Shown piece after piece: positions 35,371 to 48,454 of a DNA stretch of 64,000 bases (position 1 is the first letter of the stretch; each line of letters starts with the position of its first letter). The stretch covers positions 69,924,941 to 69,988,940 of the forward strand of contig CM057467.1 in the NCBI GenBank assembly GCA_030035585.1, in the 5' to 3' direction. The position numbers and the translations under genes are program-made. The notes beneath the pieces were generated by a model. That model was not told where the DNA came from. It saw only the letters and a list, made by a program, of their open reading frames with translations, and did not search any database. This stretch comes from Dugong dugon (taxonomy: Eukaryota; Chordata; Mammalia; Sirenia; Dugongidae).

Positions 35371-36142
35371 GGACCCATCTGGTCTCACTCATGTGGCTAT
35401 ATTCAGGCAGTGGAAGCTGGGGCTGGGCTCACCTGGGCCCCTCTTTCAACATGCTCTTTAATTCTGGGCTTTTCCATGGCGTGGTGGTCTCAGGGTTCTA
35501 AGATGGTGAAGGCAGGGGCTACAAGATTTCTCAAGGCATGAGTTCCAGAACTTGCACAAGGTCAGTTAGGCCACAATCTGTTGGTCAAAACACGTCACAG
35601 GGCCAGCCAGGTGCAAGCGGTGGGAGTTCCAAAAATATGTGGCTATCTTTAACCTACCACATGGGTTTTGGAAGTGGTAAGGAGTTTTTCCAGAAGACAA
35701 GAAGAGGTGTGAAGAGGCAGAGGGACACTCTGGCAGAGGTGGGAATGAACAGGACATGTCTCGGGAACATTCAAGTTCAGTAAAGTTGGAGGGGTAAATA
35801 TTTGGCATTGAAGATACAAAGATACTTGAGAAGGGCCTTGAATTTCATACCTGGTGTTTCGACTTGACCCTTTGAAAGTTTGGACAAGTCCGTATCTGTT
35901 TAGAGTCCATTATAGCAGCCCATATGGTGGTATATATACTGGAGAAGGCAAGATCAGAGGCAGGGAACCCAGAGGGGAGGTTCCCTGTACAGTGACGCAG
36001 GGGAGAGAGCTGAGATCCAGGCCTGAACTGGGGCAGGGCTGCCGGAATGGAGGGGATGGGCATCTTCATAGTTTGGTGACTTACTGCACATTCTGTGAGG
36101 ATGTTCACTTCTCAGGCTTATTGTACTTCTTACTAATTTAGA
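35371..36142. other. Old interrupted repeat and unique DNA
   Basis: 35371-35600 continues the older repeat begun at 35080 (TCTACTGCTGTGTAACAAAC). The rest is unrecognised. Confidence 0.4.
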
Positions 36143-36306
36143 GGGACCCTGGTGGTGTAGTGGTTAAGCATTTGGCTGCTAACCAAAAGGTCAGCAGTTT
36201 GAATCAACCAGATGCTCCTTGGAAACCCTATAGGGCAGTTCTACTCCATTCTATAGGGTTGCTATGAGTCAAAATCGACTCAGTGGCAACAGGTTTCTTT
36301 TGGTTT
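36143..36306 (+). mobile_element. AfroSINE
   Basis: GGACCCTGGTGGTGTAGTGG to AAATCGACTCAGTGGCAACA. Confidence 0.88.
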
Positions 36307-37019
36307 AGGGGGTTCTGGATGACAGAAGAGTGAGCGATGAAGATGAGGGGGAGAGAGAGCAGGAGAAAGGGGGAAAGAAGGAGAATGGGCTGAGTTCAGG
36401 TGCAGCTGGAGATGGTGAGGTATATATAGCTAAAGGATTAGGAAAGCCCAAGAGCTTCCTGGCAACTTCCTGGGAGGTGAAGGACTGAAAGGGGCTGCAA
36501 GCACCAATTAAATGTTAGGGTAAGTGAGCGCTAGGATGCAGTCCCAGGGAGGGACCTGACTAGATTTCCTCCCCAAATTGTGTCCTACTCATGTCTGAGA
36601 CCCAGGGCCTGGCACAGACCAGACATCCATAAAAGCTGGCTGGCTGAATGAATTTTACTCACTCATTTTCTTCAAGTTGCCTAAAAACTCATCTTTTCCC
36701 TTTAGTAGAAATGTCTTTTGAGGCATTGGGGGATAAAATGGAGGGGAGAAAGTAAAGCAGGGGTAAGGTTACTGGAGTAAAATGAGCAGGCTTTACAATA
36801 GACAGCTATAACTTCTCTAAGAGGGTTCTGGAACAGCCAAGGAGGACCTTAGTGAGAAGGGGAGATGAAGCCACGTTATCTGGACACATACTTTGTCTCG
36901 TTTGAGCTTCACAACACCCCTGTGGCATGGAGATGACCACCCTCACTTTCCAAGTGGTGGACCTGCAGATCAGAGACGTGAGATGTTTTTCCTCAAGGCC
37001 ACATAGCAATGGGTGGGTG
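36307..37019. other. No gene seen
   Basis: Purine-rich then unique DNA with no recognised element. Confidence 0.4.
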
Positions 37020-37379
37020 GGTTGTTTTTTGTTTTGCATTTTAACCATTTTTAAGTGTACAATTCAGTGGCATTACTTACATTCACAATGTTGTGTGGCC
37101 ATCACCACTAGCTATTTCCAAAAAATTTTCACCGCCCTTAACAGAAACTCAGTACCCATTCAGCAATACCTCCCCATTTCCCCCTCCCACCAGCCCCTGG
37201 TAACCACTAGTGAACTCTGGTCTCTATGCATTTGCCTAGTCTAGATATTTCATATAAACGGGATCATCAACATTTGTTCTTTTGTGTCTGACATTTCACT
37301 CAGCATAATGTTTTCAGGGTTCATCCATGTTGTAGCATGTATCAGAACTTCAATTCTTTATGGCTTAATAATGTTCCAT

Positions 37380-37449
<70 letters not shown>

Positions 37450-37600
37450 ACATTTTGTTTATCCATTCATCTGCTGGTGGACACTTGGGTTGTTTCCACT
37501 TTTTGGCTATTGTGAATAGTGCTGCACTTGACACTGGTGTCCAACTATCTGCTTGAGTCTCTGCTTTCAAGTCTTTCGGGTATATACAGGATGGGCATTT
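37020..37600 (-). mobile_element. L1 3' end, antisense, with embedded microsatellite
   Basis: AAGTGTACAATTCAGTGGCA, GGTAACCACTAGTGAACTCT and TCATCTGCTGGTGGACACTT are L1 3' UTR. A GT/AT microsatellite replaces the GTATGG stretch after ATGTTCCATT. Confidence 0.82.
37381..37447. repeat. Compound microsatellite (GT)n(AT)n
   Basis: About nine GT units then about 24 AT units, inside the L1 3' end at 37020-37600. Likely variable in length between individuals. Confidence 0.95.
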
Positions 37601-38339
37601 CCATTTAGTGTAAATCCAAGTCTTGGTCCAGTGCTCATTCTGCCTCATCCTACTCTGAAAAACTGGATGTGATAAGCTGTTCTTACCTCCAAGACAAACA
37701 GGCTCTGCGGGGCCAGCTGGCACATGATGACCAGGGAGGGGAAGAAAGTTGGATGGTCCCTGGTTCCAGATCATACTGGTTAGTGAGAGGGCCTAGGAAG
37801 AGGGGCAGACTCTTGTTTTGTCATGAAGTTTTGAGGTACCACTGGCAGGCTCAAGCCAGGCACTCTTACTCTTGCAGGAAGGATGCTATTCAGAAAATCC
37901 ATGGCCATTAGATTCACACTATCCCATGGTACACTAATCTTTACAACCCTACGTTTTATAGATACAGAATCCAAAATTTAAAGTTACATGACTTGGCTAC
38001 AATCACGCAGCTTTTCAGTGGAGGACCAGGATGCTGACCTAGGTCTTTAGACACCCAACAAGGAGCTAATGTATACAACGGTACCCAGTCGGGATTAATG
38101 CCAGTGGGCTCCAACCCTGAGCAAGCTGGCTTAATGCAGTGTTGCTGTCAGGGTTACTGCCCTCCACCCCTCATACCACATGAAGGACCGACCACGTAGC
38201 TAACTTTGCCAACAGCTATAGCTATACACAGCCCAGCTGCAAGCATCCACAGATCATGAGGAGCTACAACTCAGGCCTTCTTCCCAGACTTCAAAGTGAC
38301 TGGTGATTCTGTTTCGTCTGAGTTGCCCTGTCCTCTAAA

Positions 38340-39115
38340 ACTCCTCTACCTAATCCTTAAATGGTTTGAATTCTAGAGCTCAGTCTCAAACACACTTCTT
38401 TTCGTCCATGATCTCACCCACTCCCATAGCTTCAATCACCACGTATGCCCATGATTCTCAAAATTGTCTTCACCACAGATCACTCATCCAAGCTTCAGAT
38501 CCACACCTCCCATCCTTCAGTATGTCTCACCCAGACCTCAAACTCAGTATACACCAAATTTACTCTATTACTCACCCCACATCTGCTTCTTCCATATATC
38601 TCTGATAAATCTGATTTTCTATCTGCACTGTCACTATCCACCATTATGTCTCACTTGGACTACTACGTTCCCCTTCTTTTATCTGGTATCCCTACATCCA
38701 TGCTGGTTCCCTTTAATCCATTCTCCATCCTTTAAAACGCTTTTCAATTAAAATTCTTAATGTGAGGCTCATAGCCCTGTGTGACTTAATTCCTGCCCAT
38801 CTCTCCACTCACCTCTTGACCTCTCTGCTGTAACCATCCTCTTCTCTCCATTTCCTAATTTCACTCATCCTTCAGTTCTTTACGTAGATGTTCATCTTCA
38901 GGGAAGTCTCCCCCACTGCAACTCCCTAGCGTACACTCCCAGCGCTCCCTATACCTTTATTCCATGACACTTATCCCAAATGCAACTAGCACAATTATTT
39001 GTTAAACACACTAGATTGTGCCATGAGGGTGGGTTGTCTGTCTTGCCCTCCACTGTATTCCTAGCACCTAACACGAACACAGCATTCCAAAGTTTGATGA
39101 ATGGATAGCTCAGTG
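38340..39115 (+). mobile_element. L2 LINE fragment
   Basis: Pyrimidine-rich L2 text ending GCCCTCCACTGTATTCCTAG and CACCTAACACGAACACAGCA. Confidence 0.68.
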
Positions 39116-39867
39116 CCATATGGTCCCTACATAGGCTGAAGAAATTAATCTTGCTTTCTCCAAAAGAAACTTTGGAGGTCAAGTCCTATTTTTGAGACTA
39201 GGCCACCCTACCAATTGAGATAGGTCCTGCTTTCTCTCATCCGGGTAGATTCAGTCTGCATTCCAGTCCAAGGCTGAAGCAGGAAAGAAAGAGCTGAAAA
39301 GGCCACTTACAGTAATGCTAAAGCTGATAAAACACACTAAATCAAATGATGGATGCCTATATGTAGGTTGGCAGGGGAGAATGTGGCAGGGTGACGTCAG
39401 AAAGGTATTTACTGTCCAGAGGTATACTTAATCCTAACTCCTTTTCACAAAGCACAGCCCAAACTGCTTAGCAAATTCCCGTTTTCTGTGAAGCCAAGGG
39501 ATTATCTGTTGCCACCATCCTTGTGTTGACTGAAGGAAGCCTGCTCCTCCCTAACAAAGGATTGATTACTTGAAGAATCTACCACATGGTCAACAATGAC
39601 CAGAACAGTTCAGCAGGCTTGACCAGGAAAGCTAATATTTGAAAAGCAAACTAGGTGAGTTGAAGGAAATCTCCATCTGTTTTATGTCTTGTAGAGGGCA
39701 GTCTGGTCACTGCTAACGATAGAAACCAGACACATATGGCTTACACATTGTTTCTTTTGTTTCCTTGATCTGTCCTCCTTTACTACATGAAGCTGAAAGG
39801 TTCATGTGTTTACTCCAGAGCTCCTAAATTAAGGATGCTGTGTTTTTATAGAACATAAATGACTAAC

Positions 39868-40021
39868 GGAGCCCTGGTGGCTCAGTGGTTAAGAGCTCAG
39901 CTGCTAACCAAAAGGTCGGCAGTTTGAATCCACCAACTGCTCCCTGGAAACCCTGTGGGGCAGTTCTACCCTGTCCATAGGGTCGCTATGAGTTGGAATC
40001 GACTCGATGGCAACTGGGTTT
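39868..40021 (+). mobile_element. AfroSINE, close to consensus
   Basis: GGAGCCCTGGTGGCTCAGTG to GGAATCGACTCGATGGCAAC. Flanked by TAAATG. Confidence 0.92.
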
Positions 40022-40608
40022 AAATGCTTAATTGAAATACTAGCTTTTAGCATTGCAACTTACCTGGGCTTAGAGCACTAAAGTGCTGCAATGCAATGCC
40101 AGGACTCCAATGAACAAAAAAGTTACAGCATAACTACTGAGTATCTTTCCCACTGGTGGCCCATACTGCTCACTTCAGCAAATTGGGAAAGAGTGTATTC
40201 TCTGAGATGCAACCCTACCAAGGCACTTACCTTGCCAAGCTGAGCACAGGTGAGATATTTCAGCCCCCTACTAACTTTCCTTCTTCAACTGGGTGCCTCT
40301 GTGCAGTGTGTAAACTGCACAATGATATATGGTGGCCCTGCCATTTTGTAAACGTAGAGAAATACTAAATATAAACCAGGGATAAAACATTACCAGAAGT
40401 CGTATTCGAAACAGTATCATTTAATACCTTCAATTATACAGAGGTAATTAATGTGGAAATATAGCCTAGATTATAGCACATTAGATAAAATACATTAGTC
40501 TACTATTTCCTAGAAAAATTGGCAAATCAAATGGAAAAAGTGAATAAGCAGATCTGGGATCACCTGAAAGTGATTAATTCCTTATAAAGATTCCGTACAA
40601 TCTATATG

Positions 40609-40614
40609 TTTATT
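40609..40614 (-). terminator. Candidate distal polyadenylation signal AATAAA
   Basis: Reads AATAAA on the minus strand, followed by an AT-rich stretch. It is the only canonical hexamer noticed between here and the ACER3 stop. Such hexamers also arise by chance in AT-rich DNA, so this is only a candidate. Confidence 0.25.
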
Positions 40615-41145
40615 AAATATTGTTAGAGCAAACTCACCTGCAACAAATACGAAACTAGGAAACATATTAGCTTGAATAGTTTATCTGTCGGTCACATTGA
40701 TAAATGACCCAGAAATATTAAAAATAGGGAAATGCTTGACAGTAAACAATGCCTTATCAGTACACTAAATGGAAATTGATAATAGTTTCTAGATCTCAAC
40801 TTTCTGGAAGTCAACTCAGAAGCTAAACACAGCTAGCATTTTTGAATTTTATAGTATGGAATGGAATCCCCTTTATAATGAACACAAAATCATTGGCCTT
40901 GCTCATAGTAATTTCTTTCAGTGGTTTAGGCACTTTGCAGCAGGCTGTTGCCACTGTAGTAAAATTGATGTGGAAAAATAATTTTATAGTATAAATATTT
41001 AAATACAAATCCTATGATTACATTCAACAAAAAAGTGAGAGAAGTCTTAAATGTGTAAAATATTTTCATCCTGGCAAGTACACACTGGAATCATCTTGCA
41101 GAGAAGTACCGCTGGGAAGTACTTCCATTGTGGTGTTTACTTGCT

Positions 41146-41360
41146 GATAGTCTAGAGCATGTGAGGCCAACTCTCAGCAGAGAGCCAGGCAGTAAATATT
41201 TTTTGCTTTGTAAGCCGCATCTTGTATCTACCTCATATTCCTCTTTTTTCTTTAAACAATGTTTTTAAAATGTGAAAACATTCTTACCTTGCAGGCCATA
41301 CACCTGCAGGCCAGATGTGGCCTGGGGGCTGTAGTTTGCCAACCCTTGGTCCAGAGCCAT
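41146..41360. mobile_element. Probable nonautonomous hAT transposon
   Basis: GCAGTAAATATTTTTTGCTT and ATGTGGCCTGGGGGCTGTAG then TTTGCCAACCC are typical of a common mammalian hAT MITE. Lies in the putative ACER3 3' UTR region. Confidence 0.6.
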
Positions 41361-44300
41361 TTAATATTGTAACACATTTTTATCATTTTCTTTTAGGTGC
41401 AAATGATTTCAGAATGAATATTTGTAGGGAATCATATTTATATGCTTAAGCATTTCTCTAATGAATGTGCTCTTCTGCAAACCTTAGTGTTACTTCTGCA
41501 AGTTCAGTTTGAAAATGATGATCTACAGATGTGGCATTGCCAGGAATTTCAGAAACTAGACGCTTTATGACACTTTTGTGAATATTTAAATTACTAGTGA
41601 CTAAATCCATTTCAAGCATCAACACTGTGCTCTTTAAAGCAAAAGGCAGGTCTTGCTAATAAGGGTTACAAATGGACTGTCAGCACAGCAAAGCGTGACC
41701 TGTGGTTGGTGCTATAATACTGACAGCTGCTGAGCTAAACAGAGGGGAGAAATTTTAGGTCACTTGTAGGCCTGTAACTGAATTTTTTGAGCTAGGTTTC
41801 ATGGTTTTCTAGTATGAAATATTCTGTGATCATTCCTTTTCCATACTAGCTGCCAATCAAAAGGTTATAATGCTGGATTTAATGATAAAAGAAGGCAACA
41901 ATACTACATATTAGAATTGTGGAGTACTGCTAAGCTTTTACTCCAAGTGGCTCCATGTGTCTCAACAACAGCAGAAATTCTGTAGTTAGCAATACTGCTT
42001 AAATTCTTCAGTGATTTTTTCCCCTCCTTAGCTGTTCTGATTGCCTGTTAGAGAAAGGACTATGGCTTGATGAAAAGTTTTAACCTTGCAACTTCTACTT
42101 TTCCCTCAACTATATCAAGGTTTCATATAATTCAAGGCCAGCGTTTATAGCCCAGGGCCAGAATTTTATCTTCAGTTTGAGTTTGAGTGAAGTAGTATCC
42201 TTATCTGGGTATATAAAGCTGACTGGGCTGGCAATTTTGGAGAAACGGTTAAGTCCAGTGGTACACTCACACAGACCTCAGCAACAAGGGCAACTCACCC
42301 CTGGCAGCAAAACAGTTAGACATTTGGAACAAAATGAAAAGTTTTTTCTTATTTTAAAAGCAGTGCAACAGTTTAAAAACAAACACTGACGTTTTCCAGG
42401 CAGATGAGTCACACAGATTCCCTTTTTTCATTTTACATCTCCCTCCACAAAGGGGTTTAACTACTTTGAACCAACTTTTAGTTGATATTTCCAAAGTTAC
42501 TGAAAAATAAGACAGAGGTGATCAAATGAATTGTACTGTGGCATTGATATGATGCAAAATGTAAGATAAAGGCAGATCTGCAAATTGCCAGAGTTGCAAA
42601 TTCCAATTATAACTGGCTTTCTTTGATACATCAGTTTTACATAAAAGCTTATGCACTAGTGTAGGGTGTCATAAACCACAGGGTCAAAAGAATTTCTTCT
42701 GTCATGTAAATGTGGAGTTGGGAGCTAAAACTGTCAAATTTAGCAACAAATGATTTTTTTTTCCCCCAAGAAAATAGTGGTAACAAACTCACAGGACTCA
42801 TGGAAAACTTAAAACTAAAATTATTACACACTTTGAGGTACACTGGCTAAATGCTGACGGTTGCTGGCATTGTAACAGAACTTTTCTTTTCCCCCAGGCA
42901 TTTAAAGATTTTCATGTGCTGCGTGCCTGGAGTTTTTGTTCTTTTAATTTTGACTCATGCCTCCTCTTCTTAGCATAAGGAAAATCTTAGTGTAAGAAAA
43001 GCCCAGGTTAGTAGTCCTGGAAAGTTTGCATTACGACTAAACCATAATACTTGATCTATTTCTGCTAAACCAAATGCCACTACTTGGGGTTCTCACTTGC
43101 AGATTATTCAAAAATGATTATTTCTCCTGTTAATCATCAATTTATGTAACATCACAAGAATAAACGAGATCACGTCAGGTGGTGGGGATGTTTCACGAAA
43201 GAACCCAGGTGGGGAGGAAGTAGGGCGTGATCAGATTGACCCAACCACCTTTCACTTAGTTTTCCTTAAAAAAAAGAAAAAAAAAAGTGCTTTCAATTTT
43301 CCAGAGTGAAAATGGCAGCGTAAAAACAGTATTAAAATGTACAAGCAAGTTGCTTCTTTCACGTCCTCACAAAGTACTAATGTTTTCTAACATAATTTGC
43401 TATAGGGCTCATTGAAGAAGCACATTTCCCATCAGGTGATCTGTAAACAAACCATTATTTGCTCAGCAGGAAACAGGCTTTTTGTACACTCTAGTTAAAC
43501 AGAAACTTTTCCGAGAAAACAAAAGAATGGGGGCAGGGGAGTTCAACCCTTTAATGCCCATCCAGGATCTTAGAAAGAAAAAAAATAAAGCCATTGAAAT
43601 AAAGATGATTCAGCAATATCCAGAAGTCAGCAGTGATTTCCACAATACTTGATATGGCACACAGATACAGTCTTGAGCGTGTTACTTAGGTTGCTAAGGA
43701 GAGCCACATGTGAGGCACAGCAGACCTGAAAAATTAAAGTCACTGACTTTAATCTCTGCTTTCTAAAATGTTTTATGCTGAGCTTTCATGCTATTTTCAC
43801 AATAGAGACAAAGAATTACAAGTTACCCAGGGATACGGATGCCTCCCCCAGTGAGGTGCTAGTTAACTTTACTCAACAAATGACGGCTGGTGGTGGCGGC
43901 TGTAGCCCTCACTGGACAAACAGCTATACATTCAGTAGCAGGGTGTGCTCCCTATGTGCTTTACCTGACTGTACTGCAGGGCCTGGGTCTTCCAATGTTA
44001 GCAGCACTGTCATGAAGGATGTGCCTTTGCTTCTACATGTAGATACCTTATGCAGAAGTATATTTGAGTGAAATGCCCAAAAAAGATAATGCTGTGGAAC
44101 GAACTCACTAAAAAACATACTATGGCTGATAGCCTATGTCGCTGCAGGTGAAATGTAGCCAGAAGTTAGGCTCTTCTGGCAAAAAAAAGAATAAATAGTC
44201 TCATGGGTGGTCTATTGGAACTCTAGTTTTATATCCTCCTAAGACACAGAGCTCCACAACCAAAGTTCTCTTTGGTTTATGTTTTGGCAAGTGTTTTTCT

Positions 44301-44584
44301 CTGCTGGAGGCTCGCCAAAGCAGGTGAGCAAAAGGGGGAAGTATCTGCTTAATGGCACATTAGCACGCTAAGAGGAGGAATACAGTATTTGAGCACTACA
44401 GGGCTAAAACTAGGGTCATTACGTGAAGAAAAATGATAAATTTTGTTTTGGTTTTAACATGTACCAAGATTACTAACTGAATACTGGAAAAATGATAGAC
44501 ATGTTTTACCACCTTTGCATAAGAAAAAAAGATTTTCCTTTGGAAGATGTAGCTCAGGATTTAACATGGGGTAATGTCTGATGT

Positions 44585-44782
44585 TGAAAGCTGTTAAGCG
44601 CTCGCCTACTAACTGAAAGGCTGGCAGTTAGAATCCACCCAGAAGTGCCTCGAAGAAATGTTTGGCAATCTTCTGAAAGATCATAGCCATTGAAAACCCT
44701 ACAAATCGCAGTTCTACTCTGAAACACATGGGTTGCTTTGAGTTGGAACTGACTCTGCTGACAGCAACTGGTTAAGGTTTAT
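44585..44782 (+). mobile_element. Older AfroSINE variant
   Basis: GCTCGCCTACTAACTGAAAG to GAGTTGGAACTGACTCTGCT, diverged. Lies in the putative ACER3 3' UTR region, antisense to the gene. Confidence 0.75.
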
Positions 44783-45448
44783 ATCACCATGTGGTAAAAA
44801 CAATCTGGATATGAAAATAGTGTACAAAACAAGAGAAAAGTTACAAAAATGCTAAACGGTGTAGAGCTACAAATACAGCGATATATGAGCAAACGGGTCA
44901 AAGCAGGTTTTTAGTCTAGGCAGGTGTTACTTGTGAAAAGTGATTCAATTTGTTACAGACTCAAACTCAAATTAGAACTAGCTTCTTTACAATGGGAGTT
45001 TACTGCCATTTCTTGGCACTTTAATTTTTGGGGGTTCTGCAAATTACAAGTTAAAGAAAACTGTTCTCAATCCTTATATCTATTTCCTTCAAAAAATGAA
45101 AAGAGCAGATATTTTAAAAGTTTTATGTAACTAGGATCCTGATCATGTAGCTCTAATTAACCTGACAAACTTTCCTGGGCATAACCATGGTCTCTCTGAG
45201 AAATAAAAAAATGTTGCATGAGTTAACACACCAGAGTATAATGATATTCACTGACAATTTTAAATAAGTTATGCTAGATCACCGATCATGTTTGCCTAGC
45301 CATAAAACAGTGATAACTGAAAGATGTGCAAAGATCAAGTGAAACAGAGCAACTACTTGTAACTGGCCAGAAATGCAACATTTTATAGGTCTCCTCCTGG
45401 GCCTTCAGAAAGGTTACAAGATGACCCACCCATTCTGATTGGCTGTGG

Positions 45449-45449
<1 letters not shown>

Positions 45450-45483
<34 letters not shown>
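45450..45483. repeat. CA microsatellite
   Basis: About 16-17 uninterrupted CA units in the putative ACER3 3' UTR region (TG repeat on the gene strand). Confidence 0.95.
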
Positions 45484-45485
<2 letters not shown>

Positions 45486-46156
45486 CCAGAGTCCACTGCA
45501 AATCCTGGGAAGTGAAAAGCATACAACTCAGTGGCAGGTCAGAGCTTGCTTATGACACTCCAACTAGCACAGAGGCAGACAGTGAAAAACTATCCAGAAT
45601 CCCACAGCTAGCCCCTTTTTACCTTGGAAAACCACCCATGAGGTTAATTATGACAGGACTATAAATCAAGGCTGACAGGGCTAAGTGCTGGCTCAGAGCT
45701 GACTATCTGGAGATGGGGTTTTGCCAGACTGCTTTCATTATTTAATCAAATATGCATTTCTAATCTTAGGGGAAAGATATAATTCACATGCAAGTCTCGT
45801 CCAAAAAAAAAAAAAAAAAAAAAAGAACGTTAATTTCCTATGACCAGGACAGACTGTTAACCTGTTAAGAAAAGCCCATTTTTTTTAGAATTTGCATATA
45901 TACATAAACATCATATCTGTATCTTTTTAAACATCTATGGTAAGGAGGAGGAAGAGGAATGAGATTAAGACATGAGCTAAACACCCAATAGGCTCCACTC
46001 CTTATTCTCTGCATGGCTGGCAGCATTAGTTAGAAAATCACTCCTTTGCTGCAATGATCATGATATATTTGAACATGTAGAACTTTAAGAATTTCCTTAT
46101 TCCTTCTGTGAGGATGATGGTAGCTGTTTTGTTTGTTTTCTTGGCAGAATAATTCC

Positions 46157-46210
46157 TCAGTGCTTCCTGAGAGGCTCAAGTAGGATGACTGGCCAGATTC
46201 CAAGAATAAA
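46157..46210 (-). CDS. ACER3: ACER3 last coding segment with stop codon (about residues 251-267)
   Basis: The terminal exon starts in phase after a CCAAACAG acceptor and encodes FILGIWPVILLEPLRKH, then TGA at 46157-46159. The tail ending LRKH is typical of ACER3. The intron to the previous exon is 654 bases (46211-46864) and contains an old L1 3' fragment. Together the four exons supply 102 codons including stop, the length expected for the C-terminal part of the 267-residue human protein. No frameshift or premature stop was seen in any of the four. The 3' UTR continues to the left. Confidence 0.95.
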   Translation of the reverse strand, partial: FILGIWPVILLEPLRKH

Positions 46211-46509
46211 CTGTTTGGAAACAAGTTAGGACAAAATGAGAGAAGATAAAATTGTTCCACATTATCCCCGAAAAAGAGTGAGAAAGAACCCATCAGGCTG
46301 TGACTATACTGCTTGGTAGGTCTGCTAGTGATTATCTGGTATTAGTCACCTGAGCACACCAAGTACGTCAAAACAAAACAATCCATATTCCTTCCAGGTC
46401 TGCACCAGACTGCAGAAAATATTATTATTTAGTGCATTTAAATGTATTAAGCATCTACTTTGTCAAGTACGGAGCTGGGCACTTAAATATCTCTATCCTT
46501 AATTCTGCA

Positions 46510-46650
46510 ATATAGATGTTAACAGCTCTTTTTTATTTTTAACTGAATATATATATAAATTGTGGTAAAAGATATATAACAAAACATTTGCCATTTCAAC
46601 CATTTTCATGTGTACAATTTAGTGACATTAACTGCATTCACCATGTAACA
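46510..46650 (-). mobile_element. Old L1 3' fragment in last ACER3 intron
   Basis: GTGGTAAAAGATATATAACA and CATTTTCATGTGTACAATTT are antisense L1 3' UTR. Confidence 0.65.
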
Positions 46651-46864
46651 GCTGCATTTTATTTTGAAGAAACTAAGGCAAAAGACCGGCCCAAGGTTAT
46701 GTAGCAAATAAGTGGAAGACTTAAAGACACAATGCCTTCTGGCTCCAAAGCCTGTGCTCTCTCCAATTCCTCTCCTCCTTCCCTCTTTTCTCCTACCTCC
46801 ATCCCATCCTACTAATATTCCTTCTGTCCTCTTTCTCTCCCATGGACCTAGGAAGTAGACTTAC

Positions 46865-46910
46865 CTTCACTTTTGGTCTGTATCTTAGGTAAAGTGTTCT
46901 GGTATATAAA
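46865..46910 (-). CDS. ACER3: ACER3 short penultimate coding exon (about residues 235-250)
   Basis: Only 46 bases long and easily missed. It supplies the T that completes the split Ser codon and then encodes LYTRTLYLRYRPKVK, ending on a codon boundary. The acceptor is TTTCTTTCAG and the donor is GTAAGTC. The intron to the next upstream exon spans 46911-55582, about 8.7 kb, swollen by a two-LTR MaLR element, an RTE and other repeats. The residues lie after the last helix region and begin the cytosolic or lumenal C-terminal tail. Frame and sequence agree with human ACER3. Confidence 0.94.
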
Positions 46911-48099
46911 CTGAAAGAAAGGAGGGAAAAGATCTTCAGATTAATTTTTAATCCGTGTAAATGGGCCTACTGACAAATGTAAGCATAGTGTCTTAAGTAT
47001 ATACAAAGAAAAAGAAAGACACAAATAATCAATTCATAGACTGTGACTTCAAGACTTTTCCAGTTTAGTGGGGAGCTTTTCACTAATGCTTGATATGATT
47101 CATACCACGATGAGCAGTTCCATCTTTGAAGATATATGATAGTAAGGATTAAAATAGAGTATTTTTATAATACTTTGGAAATGAGTATATCAGCTATATA
47201 AGGATTACAATACAGGTATGAGTTAACCAAGAAGGTAACAAAGTCTCCTTCATACTGTCCTTTAAAATGAGTCACCTCTGAAGATGAGATCAGATTCTAA
47301 ATCAGTGCATACAGCAAAAGTATATTAAATTTATCCTTGGAAAATTCACCAAACTGTCCATAAAATAGCACATACATAGTCTTATGTACAATATACTATT
47401 TAAATGTATTTGAACAGTCATGTACAATATATCATGGGTACACATGAAAATATAAATTTTATAGTATTTTAAACAAGAGAAAGAGAATGTGAAAGAACAT
47501 CCATAGTTGTGCTGTGTAAGTTAATGTGGCTATGATGCCACTACACTGTACCCAAAACTGGAACTGCAAAGAGGAGCATCACATATTTTATTCATAAAGA
47601 ATACTCTACTGTCTTAAAATACAACCTCACTCTGACAGTTTTTCAGATGTTAGTCTTGAAAATAAAGTTACCATATTTTTTTCTCTCTTCAGGAAAGAGT
47701 CCTGGACTGGGGCAGAGAAGCCCTGAATTCCAATCCTCACTGTTACCTACGCTACTCCAACCATTAAGGACTTAAACTGTGGAGCTAGGCAACCTTCATA
47801 GACATTTTATTCTTAAACAATCCTACTAGGTGGGTAGTATTATTCCCATTTTGCGTATGAGAAATGGTCTCAGAAAGGTGAAATATTTCATTCAAGGTGA
47901 CACAGCTTGTAAATGTTAGAGGCAAGATTTGAATTCAGGTTCTGTCTGACTTTTAGCCAATACATCATACTCTACTGCCTGGACACCTAACTGGTAGTGA
48001 CCTTCAACAAGTCACTTCTGTCTGGGCCCTTGTTTCCTTTACTATCAAATAAAAAAGTTGTATAAGATACTTTCTAAGGTCTCCCAGTTCCATTTTGGA

Positions 48100-48273
48100 G
48101 ACAGAAAACTCTGAGCCCAAATCCAGGTGGTAACACTAATTGGCCATGAGATCATGTGCAAGGTACTTGACTTTTCTGAATTTGTCTTTCCTCAAGTGTA
48201 AAATAATATATGCTCACAGAATTGCCATGACGATTAAAGGAAGTAATGTATATCAAGTATCTAGCCCAGATGA
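48100..48273 (+). mobile_element. MIR SINE (target of the SINE at 48274)
   Basis: CCATGAGATCATGTGCAAGG and GTGTAAAATAATATATGCTC, within the ACER3 intron. Confidence 0.6.
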
Positions 48274-48454
48274 AGCACTCAGCTACTAACCAAAAGGTTG
48301 GTGGTTCAAATCCACCCAGAGGCACCTCAGAAAAAAGGCTTGGCAATCTACTTGTGAAAAAATCAGCCACTGAAAACCCTGTGGAGCACAGTTCTACTCT
48401 GACACACATGGGGCTGCCATGAGCCGGAACTGACTTGATAGCAGCTGGTTTGGT
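48274..48454 (+). mobile_element. AfroSINE variant with target duplication
   Basis: GCACTCAGCTACTAACCAAA to GAACTGACTTGATAGCAGCT. TAGCCCAGATGA occurs on both sides. Lies within an old MIR-like sequence in the ACER3 intron. Confidence 0.87.

Larger units (their letters stand above)
40590..46156 (-). other. ACER3: Probable ACER3 3' UTR and downstream DNA (extent uncertain)
   Basis: Mostly unique AT-rich DNA following the ACER3 stop, unusually low in repeats for this window. It does contain an old SINE (44585-44782), a CA microsatellite, a poly-A tract near 45805 and a hAT-like fragment near 41.2 kb. Read on the minus strand, the only canonical AATAAA I found between 40 kb and the stop is at 40609-40614, about 5.5 kb downstream. 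Several ATTAAA variants occur earlier (for example near 45022, 43549 and 42937). The real end cannot be set from sequence alone. Confidence 0.4.

Noticed and set aside
37381..45483. Tandem repeats as CRISPR or satellite arrays
   Set aside because: They are simple dinucleotide microsatellites with no repeat-spacer structure.
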